This document shows positions 54,443 to 61,870 of a DNA stretch of 64,000 bases, piece by piece; positions within the stretch are counted from its first letter, which is position 1; each line of letters begins with the position of its first letter. Under the pieces are notes generated by a model. The model worked only from the letters and a program-made list of their open reading frames with translations. It did not search any database and was not told the origin of the DNA. Where the stretch lies: the NCBI RefSeq assembly GCF_037076345.1, contig NZ_AP024702.1, positions 124,001 to 188,000 of the forward strand. The letters run 5' to 3'. The stretch comes from Haloferula helveola (GTDB taxonomy: Bacteria > Verrucomicrobiota > Verrucomicrobiia > Verrucomicrobiales > Akkermansiaceae). A program made the position numbers and the translations under genes.

Positions 54443-55213
54443 TCAGCGGCCCATCCAGCCGCCATCGACGAGGAGCGTGGCCCCGTGCACGTAGGCGGAG
54501 GCAGCGGAGGCGAGGAATACCGCGGCCCCCTTGAAGTCAGAGGGTTCGCCCCAGCGACCGGCCGGGATGCGTGACAGGATCTGCCCGCTTCGCACCGGAT
54601 CGTCGCGCAGCGCCTCGGTGTTGTCGGTGGCGATGTATCCGGGTGCGATGGCATTGACGTTGACCCCCTTCGCAGCCCACTCGTTGGCCAGCGCCATCGT
54701 GAGCTGGCCGATGCCGCCCTTCGATGCGGCGTAGCCAGGCACGGTGATGCCACCTTGGAAGGTAAGCAGGGAGGCCGTGAAGATGATCTTGCCGGAACCG
54801 CGGGCCACCATATCTTTGCCAAGTTCGCGACTGAGCACGAACTGCGCGTTCAGGTTCACCTCCATCACCTGGTCCCAATACTCGTCCGGATGTTCCGCAG
54901 CGGGTTTCCTCAGGATCGTGCCGGCGTTGTTCACGAGCACGTCGATTGCCGGAACGTCCGACTTGAGATCGGCAATGAACCGGTAGAGTTCCGCCCGGTC
55001 GGAAAAATCGCACCGATACCCGCGGAACGAACGGCCTGTCGCCGTGACGCATCGCTCGACCTCGCTACCGGCCTCTTCAAGCGAAGCAGAGACGCCGATG
55101 ATATCCGCTCCAGCTTCGGCCAGACCTTCCGCAATCGCCTTTCCGATTCCACGTTTGCAGCCGGTTACCAGGGCTGTTTTGCCTTCGAGCGAGAACTGGT
55201 CGAGAATGCTCAT
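54443..55213 (-). CDS. KduD-like short-chain dehydrogenase
   Basis: A 256-residue NAD(P)-dependent oxidoreductase. The nucleotide-binding motif TGCKRGIG is at 17-24, NNAG at 95-98, and the catalytic Ser148 and Tyr161-xxx-Lys165. The C-terminal part (ATDNTEALRDDPVRSGQILS, RIPAGRWGEPSDFKGAAVFL, VDGGWMGR) closely follows KduD, the 2-deoxy-D-gluconate/5-keto-4-deoxyuronate reductase. In the known AHG route a KduD-like enzyme reduces 2,5-diketo-3-deoxy-L-galactonate to 2-keto-3-deoxy-D-gluconate. The neighbouring zinc alcohol dehydrogenase would supply that substrate, so I infer this role here. Confidence 0.88.
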   Translation of the reverse strand: MSILDQFSLEGKTALVTGCKRGIGKAIAEGLAEAGADIIGVSASLEEAGSEVERCVTATGRSFRGYRCDFSDRAELYRFIADLKSDVPAIDVLVNNAGTILRKPAAEHPDEYWDQVMEVNLNAQFVLSRELGKDMVARGSGKIIFTASLLTFQGGITVPGYAASKGGIGQLTMALANEWAAKGVNVNAIAPGYIATDNTEALRDDPVRSGQILSRIPAGRWGEPSDFKGAAVFLASAASAYVHGATLLVDGGWMGR

Positions 55214-55244
55214 GGGTTGGAGAACAGAGGTGCCCGGGCGCCGT

Positions 55245-56258
55245 TCAACTGCACCGAATCAGGGTTTTGATTCCGTCGGGGTTCGCATCGATCGCTGCAA
55301 AGGCATCACCGACTTCGTCGAGCGGGCGGACATCGGTGATCAAACGATCGATCATCAGCCGCCCGGCAGCCGCCAACGCGATGGCCTCGTCGAAGTCCCT
55401 TTCCTCGTAAAGCCGGGCACCGATCAACCGGAGTTCGGACCAGAAGAAACGGAACAGGTTCACAGGCTTCGGCTGGGGGTGGATCGCAACCATCACGATG
55501 CGACCCCGCACCGCCGCAAGTTCGGTCATCACTTCGACTCCCGGCGCCGACCCGGAAACTTCGAAGACGCAGTCCGCCATCCCGCCCGACGTCAGCTCGG
55601 TGACGCACTCCACCACGTTCCCGGAAATAGGGTTCACCGCATCGAAGCCGAGGGAACGCACAAGTTCGATCCGTTGCTCGTTCGGTTCGGAAACAATGAC
55701 CCTGGCGCCCTTCTCGCGTGCGACCAGGGCAATCAGCAATCCGATCGGGCCGCCGCCGATCACCACGCAGGTCTCACCGCGGGACACTTCGCCAAGACGC
55801 ACATCATGACATGCGACCGCCGCCGGCTCGATCAGGGCGCCGTGCTCGAGCGAAAGCGATTCAGGCAGCCGGTGCAACGTGTAGGCCGGAACGGTCCACG
55901 ACGACTGCATGCCGCCGGGCAGATCGATTCCGATGAACTTCAGGTTCTTCCCGACGTGGGAATGCCCCCGGTCGAAACCGACCGGATCGCCAAACTTCAG
56001 CGGGCGCACCGCCACCCTGTCGCCGACCGACCAACCGCCCACCCCATCGCCAAGGGCCGCCACCGTCGCGGACACCTCGTGCCCGAGAATCTGCGGTTTC
56101 GCCACGCGAGCATCCATGTGGCCGTGATAGATGTGCATGTCGGTTCCACACACGCCACAGAAGCCCACATCGAGCCTGACTTCTCCGGGCCCGGGCGGCA
56201 GCGATTCGCCCGCACCTGCCTCAACCACCCGGTCTCCTCGATAAAACGCGGCCTTCAT
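55245..56258 (-). CDS. Zinc-dependent alcohol dehydrogenase, candidate 2-keto-3-deoxy-L-galactonate 5-dehydrogenase
   Basis: A 337-residue medium-chain dehydrogenase starting at the ATG at 56258. The catalytic zinc ligands can be read as Cys37 (GVCGTDMH) and His60-Glu61 (GHE). The NAD-binding glycine motif is VVIGGGPIG (to ~173). The lobe that normally carries four structural-zinc cysteines (~85-115) has none. The gene starts 4 bp after the enolase-superfamily gene and is followed by the KduD-like reductase. By analogy to the AHG and L-galactonate routes it should oxidise C5 of 2-keto-3-deoxy-L-galactonate. Other sugar alcohol or acid substrates remain possible. Confidence 0.85.
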   Translation of the reverse strand: MKAAFYRGDRVVEAGAGESLPPGPGEVRLDVGFCGVCGTDMHIYHGHMDARVAKPQILGHEVSATVAALGDGVGGWSVGDRVAVRPLKFGDPVGFDRGHSHVGKNLKFIGIDLPGGMQSSWTVPAYTLHRLPESLSLEHGALIEPAAVACHDVRLGEVSRGETCVVIGGGPIGLLIALVAREKGARVIVSEPNEQRIELVRSLGFDAVNPISGNVVECVTELTSGGMADCVFEVSGSAPGVEVMTELAAVRGRIVMVAIHPQPKPVNLFRFFWSELRLIGARLYEERDFDEAIALAAAGRLMIDRLITDVRPLDEVGDAFAAIDANPDGIKTLIRCS

Positions 56259-56262
56259 ACGA

Positions 56263-57402
56263 TCAGCGTGTCGTTTCGAACGGAGCCAGCCTGTCCCAAT
56301 CGAACTCAACTCCGGTACCGGGTTCGTCCGGGGCGACGGCGAGATGGTTTTCCATCCTCAACGGACGGGTCGTATACTCGTCGATCGGAAAGCTGTGGAC
56401 CTCCAACCATCCGCCGTGAGCTTGTGAAGCGACCAGCGACACGTGCAGTTCCTGCATGCCGTGCGAACACACCGGGATACCCGCGTCCGCCGATAGCCTG
56501 GCGACCTGCAACCAACCGGTGATCCCCCCGCAGTTCGATGCGTCCGGCTGGATGAAGGAGAGCTTGGCCCGACGGAACGCATGGCCGAACTCATGGATGG
56601 TGTGGAGATTCTCCCCCATCGCGAGCGGTACTCCTGTCTCATCCGCAATCCTTCCGAAGCCGAGATAGTCGTCGGGCAGAGTCGGCTCCTCGAACCACAG
56701 GATACCGAACTCACCGAAGCGCCTCGCGGCGTCGATCGCCCGCTCCACGCTCATCGAATAGTTCGCATCAACCATGAACGCGACATCGGGCCCGATGGCG
56801 TCGCGCACCGCACTCACGCGGCGCAGATCCTCGTCAAGCGTGGGTCTGCCAACTTTGATCTTCACCCCGTTGAAACCCTCGTCGACGTAGCCGCAAGCGC
56901 TCTCGACGAGCTTGTCGAGCGGATACAGGAGGTCGATACCCCCACGATAAGCCTTGCAGGTGCGCCCGGCACCTCCGGCAAGTTCCCACAGCGGTTTCTC
57001 GAGCCGTTTGCCCCGGAGATCCCAAAGAGCGATGTCGATCGCGGAGATGGCAAAGGACGAGATCCCGCCACGCCCGACGTAGTGGATGCGCCACTCCATC
57101 GCCTCATGGATCTCTTCGACCTTGCTCGCGTCCACCCCGATCAGGGACGGCGCGAGATCCGACTCGACCATCGCCTTGATCGCCCGCCCCCCGAGCCCAC
57201 CGGTGTAGGTGTAGCCGGTTCCCTCGGTGCCGTCGGCAAGACGCACCGTCACGGTGACCAGTTCGAAATGGCTGTGGTCCGGATGCCTCGCGTCCTTGAG
57301 CACCTCGCGCAGTGGCACGGTGAAATGCCGGGCCTCGATCGAGATGACGGTCGACGTCCCGACCGCTGCCCCCGCTTCAATGGATTCCGATTCGATCAAC
57401 AT
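56263..57402 (-). CDS. Enolase-superfamily enzyme, probable 3,6-anhydro-L-galactonate cycloisomerase
   Basis: A 379-residue cytoplasmic protein of the mandelate racemase/muconate lactonizing group. Metal and acid-base residues are readable: Lys181/Lys183 (KIK), Asp212 (VDAN), Glu238-239 (WFEEP), Glu264 (GENLHTIHE), Asp287 (QPDASN) and His314 (SHGMQELH). The stretches [23 protein letters not shown] and [12 protein letters not shown] agree closely with the Vibrio EJY3 3,6-anhydro-L-galactonate cycloisomerase as I remember it. That enzyme opens the anhydro ring to give 2-keto-3-deoxy-L-galactonate. The gene follows the aldehyde dehydrogenase with a 1-bp gap. The identity needs an alignment to confirm. 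Confidence 0.85.
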   Translation of the reverse strand: MLIESESIEAGAAVGTSTVISIEARHFTVPLREVLKDARHPDHSHFELVTVTVRLADGTEGTGYTYTGGLGGRAIKAMVESDLAPSLIGVDASKVEEIHEAMEWRIHYVGRGGISSFAISAIDIALWDLRGKRLEKPLWELAGGAGRTCKAYRGGIDLLYPLDKLVESACGYVDEGFNGVKIKVGRPTLDEDLRRVSAVRDAIGPDVAFMVDANYSMSVERAIDAARRFGEFGILWFEEPTLPDDYLGFGRIADETGVPLAMGENLHTIHEFGHAFRRAKLSFIQPDASNCGGITGWLQVARLSADAGIPVCSHGMQELHVSLVASQAHGGWLEVHSFPIDEYTTRPLRMENHLAVAPDEPGTGVEFDWDRLAPFETTR

Positions 57403-57403
57403 C

Positions 57404-58879
57404 CTAGTCTCCGAAGTTCACGTAGAAGGTTTTCTTCTCGAGATAGTTCTCGAGGCCGTATTTGCCGTCCTCACCGCCGGTTCCGCTGAGCTTGTGCCCG
57501 TTGTGGAAGCCCTGGCGCTGTTCACCCATCGCGCGGTTGACATAGATCTCGCCGAATTCCAGTTCGAGCACCGCCCGCTGGATCTTGCGCATGTCCCGGG
57601 TGAAGAGGAATGCGGAGAGCCCGTAGTCGCTGTCGTTGGCAAGCCGGATCGCCTCCTCGAAGCTTCCGATCCTCATGATCGGGCTCACCACACCGAAGAC
57701 CTCCTCGCGCATCACCTCCATTTCGTTGGTGGCACCCGTCAGGATCGTCGGCTCATACCAGTAGCCCTTCCCGTATGCCGGACCTTCCGGGCGTTTGCCC
57801 CCGAGGGCCAGCGTGCAGCCCTGCTCGATCGCTCTCGAAACCATGGCCTCCATCCGCTCCAGTTCATGGCGGTTGACCTTCGGACCGAGGTCCGTTTCGG
57901 GGTCCATCGGATCGCCAAGCTTCAGCTTCGCGCTGGCATCGACGAACTTGCGGACGAACTCGTCGTGAACCGCGTCGTGAATGTAGAACCGCTCGCTGCA
58001 GGTGCAGACCTGGCCGCAGTTCAGGTAGCGCGACACCATCGCCGCTTCCACCGCTTTGTCCACATCGCCATCCTCAAGCAGGATGAAGGGTGCCTTGCCT
58101 CCGAGTTCGAGGCGCACCGCCGTCAGGTTGTCGGCGCACATCCCGAAAATCCGCTGACCGGTCGCGGTGCTTCCGGTCATGGTGACCAACCGGGTGATCG
58201 GATTCGTCACCAGTTCGGTGCCCATGGTCGAGCCCCCGCCCGTCACCAGATTGAGCACACCGGCCGGCAGGCCCGCTTCGAGCGCCAGCTGCCCCAATGC
58301 CATGACCGCTGCCGGAGTTTCACTCGGCGGCTTGATCACCATGACGTTTCCGGCCGTCAGAGCCGGTCCCAGCTTCCGGCAAGCCAGCGCAAGCGGGAAA
58401 TTCCACGCGGCGATGCCCACGCATACGCCATAGGGCACCTTGTGGATCCAGATGTGTTCGTCGGGATTGTCGGATGGAAGAATGTCCCCTTCAAGGCGCC
58501 GGGCTCCATGGGCGGCAAACTCGATGAAGTCGGCCGATACGTCGACTTCGCCCAACGCGAGTTCGTAGGTCTTGCCTTGCTCGGCAGTGAGCATTCCCGC
58601 CAGCCGTTCGCGATTTTCCCGAATCTTGCCTGCGAAGCTCACCAGCAAGCGACCACGCTCCACCGCCGGCATTGCAGCCCACTCCGAACGAGCGGCCTCG
58701 GCCGCCTGCAGCGCGAGCCGGGCGTCCTCCGCACCCCCTTGCGGGACCCGGTAGACAGTCTCCTCATTGGTCGGATTCTCGACGTCGATCCATCCTCCAT
58801 CGAAGGACTTTCGGAACTCGCCGCCGATCAACATCAGCAGTTCCGCTACAGGTGCCTTTCCCGACGATTCGTCACTCAT
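57404..58879 (-). CDS. AldA-like aldehyde dehydrogenase, probable 3,6-anhydro-L-galactose dehydrogenase
   Basis: A 491-residue NAD(P)-dependent aldehyde dehydrogenase. The catalytic Cys292 lies in NCGQVCTC and the general base Glu258 in RLELGGKAP; the NAD site is [10 protein letters not shown]. The overall sequence follows E. coli AldA (lactaldehyde/glycolaldehyde dehydrogenase), for example [20 protein letters not shown] and [10 protein letters not shown] at the C-terminus. AHG dehydrogenases belong to this neighbourhood of the family. It stands between a GntR regulator and the cycloisomerase gene, so oxidation of AHG to anhydrogalactonate is the best guess. Lactaldehyde oxidation is the alternative. 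Confidence 0.88.
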   Translation of the reverse strand: MSDESSGKAPVAELLMLIGGEFRKSFDGGWIDVENPTNEETVYRVPQGGAEDARLALQAAEAARSEWAAMPAVERGRLLVSFAGKIRENRERLAGMLTAEQGKTYELALGEVDVSADFIEFAAHGARRLEGDILPSDNPDEHIWIHKVPYGVCVGIAAWNFPLALACRKLGPALTAGNVMVIKPPSETPAAVMALGQLALEAGLPAGVLNLVTGGGSTMGTELVTNPITRLVTMTGSTATGQRIFGMCADNLTAVRLELGGKAPFILLEDGDVDKAVEAAMVSRYLNCGQVCTCSERFYIHDAVHDEFVRKFVDASAKLKLGDPMDPETDLGPKVNRHELERMEAMVSRAIEQGCTLALGGKRPEGPAYGKGYWYEPTILTGATNEMEVMREEVFGVVSPIMRIGSFEEAIRLANDSDYGLSAFLFTRDMRKIQRAVLELEFGEIYVNRAMGEQRQGFHNGHKLSGTGGEDGKYGLENYLEKKTFYVNFGD

Positions 58880-58900
58880 CCAGTTCTACTAGGTTCTTCG

Positions 58901-59530
58901 TTATTGAATGTTCTGTTCCAACGCCGCGATCGCCCGGGACAGATCCCGGTCACGCACCGCTTCGAAAATCGCATAGTGCTCGGCATGGATCTGCTCCATT
59001 TCCAGCAAGCGGGAGTAGTGGAGGATCATGCGCGTGACAATCGGCCGCCACACATCAAGCAGGTCGGGTTCCCCCGCGCACTCGAGCAGGCACTCGTGGA
59101 ACGCCAGATCCAGCTCGCCGATGCGCGACATGTCGCCTTCCCTGCAGACTTCTCCCAACTCGTCCACGATCGTCTCGAGCCTCTTCAGATCCGCCTCGTC
59201 GAGACGCCGGATCGAACGCCTCAAGGCCCGGATCTCGATCTCCCGGCGCACTTTCACAACCAATGGCTGCATCCACTCGGCCGGTGCATCGCTAACCCGT
59301 GACCCACAGTTCGGCTCCGACACCACGAGCCCGTGCTGACCCAGTTGCATCAGCACGTCGCGGATCGGTCCCCGACTCACCCCGAAGCGCTCCGCGAGCT
59401 CCTGCTCACGCAGCTTCGATCCCCGCGGCAACGCTCCCGACAGGATGTCCGCACGCAAACGACCCGCGATCTGCTCCCGAATCGTCCGAATCGGGGCCAC
59501 GCGGCCGTTCTGCGGAGGAATCTTGCTCAT
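58901..59530 (-). CDS. GntR/FadR family transcriptional regulator (copy 1)
   Basis: A 209-residue regulator. The ATG at 59530 was chosen because the winged helix begins shortly after it (IRTIREQIAGRLRADILSG, LAERFGVSRGPIRDVLMQLG). An FCD ligand-binding domain occupies ~85-205 with metal-site residues in DLAFHECLLE and EHYAIFEAV. It is about 60 percent identical by eye to the second regulator at 60940, with nearly the same recognition helix. Inverted repeats 6-30 bp upstream of the start suggest autoregulation together with the dehydrogenase and cycloisomerase genes downstream. The probable ligand is an anhydrogalactose-pathway acid. Confidence 0.88.
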   Translation of the reverse strand: MSKIPPQNGRVAPIRTIREQIAGRLRADILSGALPRGSKLREQELAERFGVSRGPIRDVLMQLGQHGLVVSEPNCGSRVSDAPAEWMQPLVVKVRREIEIRALRRSIRRLDEADLKRLETIVDELGEVCREGDMSRIGELDLAFHECLLECAGEPDLLDVWRPIVTRMILHYSRLLEMEQIHAEHYAIFEAVRDRDLSRAIAALEQNIQ

Positions 59531-59535
59531 GTTGA

Positions 59536-59559
59536 TTGCAGATTGTCGACAAACGACAA
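59536..59559. promoter_or_regulatory. Overlapping GntR-type operators before regulator copy 1
   Basis: The 17-mer ttgcagattgtcgacaa (59536-59552) agrees at 15 of 17 bases with the reverse complement of the perfect site at 61737. A second, overlapping 17-mer ttgtcgacaaacgacaa (59543-59559) agrees at 14 of 17 with that site. They lie just before the ATG at 59530, between the GH117 stop and this gene, where a bound FadR-type repressor would block transcription of the pathway genes. Confidence 0.7.
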
Positions 59560-59616
59560 AGCCGTCAACTTCTGATTGTGGTACCTGCGCAATTTCCGCG
59601 AAAAGCGCGTTTGGAA

Positions 59617-60813
59617 TCACTCGGCCTTGCCGTCAGCCCCTTTCGCGACATGCCGAACCACCCGTCGCGAACGGAAGCCGCGGATGTATTGGTAGTCGCC
59701 GGTCCGATACTGGTGGGTCAGCCCCCATCGCAGCGCCTCGGTCGGCTCCTCGTCCGGGTCCAGCGCACGATTCACCCCGATCGCATGGGGGGCGCTCTTG
59801 ATCACCGACATGATCTCGAAATTGACCCCATCCGGCGCCCACTGGATCGTGTTCTTCTCCGGGCCGTCGGTGGTGATCAATGAGGCGATGCCATCCTTGT
59901 AGGGCCAAACACACACCTCATGGCCACTATTGCTGACCGGGTTGTAGGGTGACTTCTTGTAGGGGCCCTTCGGGTCGTCGGCGATCGCGACACCGTGCCG
60001 GATTTGCCGTCCGCCGAAGGTGATCTCTTCCCCCATTTGCTCTCCTTTGTAGTAGAGATAGAACCTTCCGCGATACGGCAGGATGCAGGGATCATGGACC
60101 TTGTGGCTGTCGAAGTCGCCCTTCTTCTCGACCAGGAAGCGGTTCTGCTCGGTCCCCTTCCACACACCGTTGTCCGCGGGACTGAGAATGGGCTCGTCGC
60201 TCTTCGTCCACGGCCCGCGCGGCGAATCGGACCAAGCGAGTCCGATCTGGTTCTTGACCCTGACGTTGTACGGCGACTTCACGGTCTGGTAGCAAAGGTA
60301 GTAGGTCCCCTCCCACTCCATGATCTCCACGGTAAAGACGGATCGGTCGTCGTAGGCCCCCGGCTCTCCACGGGGAACCGCCAGTCCCTCCTCTTTCCAA
60401 GTGATGCCGTCGTCCGAAGTCGCGTACCAGATATCGCATCGGTCCCACGGGAACACCTTGTCCTTCTCGATATCGCCACCGAATCCCTGGGTCGGCCCGG
60501 TGCTGCGCGTGTACCAGCAGTAGTACTTGCCGTCGTGTCGGATGATCGCGCTCGGGTCCCGCCGGACAACACCTTCCTCATAGGCGAAGTCACCCTTCAG
60601 ATCGAAAACGGTGAACTCGATGAACCACTCGCTGCCTAGGTCCGGCCACTGCAGGGCCCTCTTCGAGGCCGCGCTCAACTTGTCGGCGTTGGTGATACCG
60701 AGGCGGTCCATTTGCTCCGCGGAGACCGGAGTATCCGGCTGTTCATCCGCGAAAGCCGCCGTGGCCACCACGGCTGACACGAGTATGACGACGATCGGAA
60801 GATTCGATTTCAT
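59617..60813 (-). CDS. Glycoside hydrolase family 117 (alpha-1,3-anhydro-L-galactosidase family)
   Basis: A 398-residue exported enzyme; the ATG at 60813 gives the signal [20 protein letters not shown]. The five-bladed propeller sequence is typical of GH117: [40 protein letters not shown] and [20 protein letters not shown]. The active-site acids Asp86 (RDPSA), Asp241 (VHDPC) and Glu299 (SGHEVC) keep the spacing of Asp97/Asp252/Glu310 in Zobellia AhgA. It should release 3,6-anhydro-L-galactose from the non-reducing end of neoagaro-oligosaccharides in the periplasm. With the same offset, the His302 position is Asn291, so substrate choice may differ from AhgA. Confidence 0.85.
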   Translation of the reverse strand: MKSNLPIVVILVSAVVATAAFADEQPDTPVSAEQMDRLGITNADKLSAASKRALQWPDLGSEWFIEFTVFDLKGDFAYEEGVVRRDPSAIIRHDGKYYCWYTRSTGPTQGFGGDIEKDKVFPWDRCDIWYATSDDGITWKEEGLAVPRGEPGAYDDRSVFTVEIMEWEGTYYLCYQTVKSPYNVRVKNQIGLAWSDSPRGPWTKSDEPILSPADNGVWKGTEQNRFLVEKKGDFDSHKVHDPCILPYRGRFYLYYKGEQMGEEITFGGRQIRHGVAIADDPKGPYKKSPYNPVSNSGHEVCVWPYKDGIASLITTDGPEKNTIQWAPDGVNFEIMSVIKSAPHAIGVNRALDPDEEPTEALRWGLTHQYRTGDYQYIRGFRSRRVVRHVAKGADGKAE

Positions 60814-60939
60814 GGGCTTGTGGGTTCGAACGGCCGCGGCTCCGAGCACGACCGGCCAAACAGCCATGTCGGATGCGACAGGATCTCTGCAACCGATTGG
60901 TCAGCGGAGCAAGCCCACTCCGAACTCCATTCCGGAGAT

Positions 60940-61551
60940 TCAGCGAATGTTCTGCTTCAACGCGCGGACCGCCCGTTGGATATCCTTCGCTCTCACCGCC
61001 TCAAGGATCTCGACGTGCTCCTCGTGAATCTCCTCCCGCTCCACCAACCGGGTGTATTGCAGGATCATGCGGGTCACGATGGGGAGCCAGATCGCGATGA
61101 GATCAGGCTCGTCGGCACAGGACAGCAACGCCTCGTGGAACGAAATGTCGAGGTCGGCAACCGCCGCCATGTCTCCGTCGGCACATGCCTTGCCGATGCC
61201 CTCGACCAGTTCCTCAAGGCGGGCGATGTCGTTGTCGCCAATCTGCTTGATGGATTTCCGGAGCGCGAAAATCTCGATATCGAGCCGGATCTTCACAATC
61301 AGCGGCTGCATCCACTCCGCAGCCCGCTCGCTGACCGTCGCTCCGCAGTTCGGCTCTGAAACCGCCAACCCCTGCTGGGTCAGTTGCATGATCACGTCGC
61401 GGATCGGGGCCCGGCTCACTCCGAACCTTTCCGCCAGCGCCTGCTCACGGAGCTTGGTTCCGCGGGGAAGCCGGCCGGACAGGATGTCGGCACGCAACAT
61501 CCCGACAATTTGGTCACGAATCGTCCGAACCGGGGTAATCTTCTCCTTCAT
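60940..61551 (-). CDS. GntR/FadR family transcriptional regulator (copy 2)
   Basis: A 203-residue regulator with winged helix (TIRDQIVGMLRADILSGRLP, LAERFGVSRAPIRDVIMQL) and FCD domain (LDISFHEALLSCADEPDLIA, EEHVEILEAVRAKDIQRAVR). It is a close paralogue of the regulator at 58901 and has an almost unchanged recognition helix, so both should bind the same operator. It is the most upstream gene of the minus-strand cluster, 126 bp before GH117. It is divergent from the secreted three-module protein, with two operator copies in the shared intergenic region. Probably a sugar-acid-responsive repressor. Confidence 0.88.
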   Translation of the reverse strand: MKEKITPVRTIRDQIVGMLRADILSGRLPRGTKLREQALAERFGVSRAPIRDVIMQLTQQGLAVSEPNCGATVSERAAEWMQPLIVKIRLDIEIFALRKSIKQIGDNDIARLEELVEGIGKACADGDMAAVADLDISFHEALLSCADEPDLIAIWLPIVTRMILQYTRLVEREEIHEEHVEILEAVRAKDIQRAVRALKQNIR

Positions 61552-61567
61552 GATGCAGGGTCACCGC

Positions 61568-61640
61568 GGGCCGCCTTTGACCGGAACAGCGAGATCAACC
61601 GGCACGGGAACCTACAGCACAAGCAGCCTGTAGGCGGCCC
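61568..61640 (-). other. Nested inverted repeats in the leader of regulator copy 2
   Basis: Outer arms gggccgcc (61568-61575) and ggcggccc (61633-61640) enclose inner arms cctaca (61611-61616) and tgtagg (61629-61634). The inner and outer right arms overlap by two bases, so the two stems compete. It may be an mRNA leader structure or chance in GC-rich DNA. Confidence 0.3.
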
Positions 61641-61736
61641 AATGCAGCGTCAACCGCGATCTCCCGAGGTTCGGGTGGCGCTGCGGCACGCTCCACCAAA
61701 TGGCGATCCACCCCTGCAATATCATGGGTGACTTTT

Positions 61737-61753
61737 TTGTAGACAATCTACAA
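61737..61753. promoter_or_regulatory. GntR/FadR-type operator, perfect inverted repeat
   Basis: ttgtaga-caa-tctacaa is a perfect 7-bp inverted repeat around a 3-bp centre. It lies 118 bp upstream of the ATG at 61871 and 186 bp upstream of the divergent regulator at 61551. Near matches precede regulator copy 1 (59536-59559), which marks it as the probable binding site of these paired regulators. Confidence 0.75.
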
Positions 61754-61773
61754 CAAGTGAACCAACGTGGCTT

Positions 61774-61790
61774 TTGTATTCAATCTACAA
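61774..61790. promoter_or_regulatory. GntR/FadR-type operator, second copy
   Basis: ttgtatt-caa-tctacaa keeps the centre and right half of the site at 61737 exactly and matches 5 of 7 bases in the left half. Centre-to-centre distance is 37 bp (about 3.5 helical turns). It is 80 bp upstream of the ATG at 61871. Confidence 0.7.
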
Positions 61791-61870
61791 ATCGGAACCG
61801 ATTGGTTGGACACCACCCGAAACCCTCTCCCGAAGCCCTCCGTCCAACCGGCTCCGGAACACCAAAATCC

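Noticed and set aside
52288-59530. Rhamnose or fucose catabolic operon as explanation of the RhaT/AldA cluster
   Set aside because: No isomerase, kulokinase, rhamnulose/fuculose aldolase or L-fuconolactonase is present, while GH117 and a cycloisomerase-like enzyme are. Kept only as an alternative for the permease and dehydrogenase substrates.
60814-60939. Possible tRNA-like ggttcgaa arm near 60822
   Set aside because: No acceptor or anticodon stems can be folded around it.
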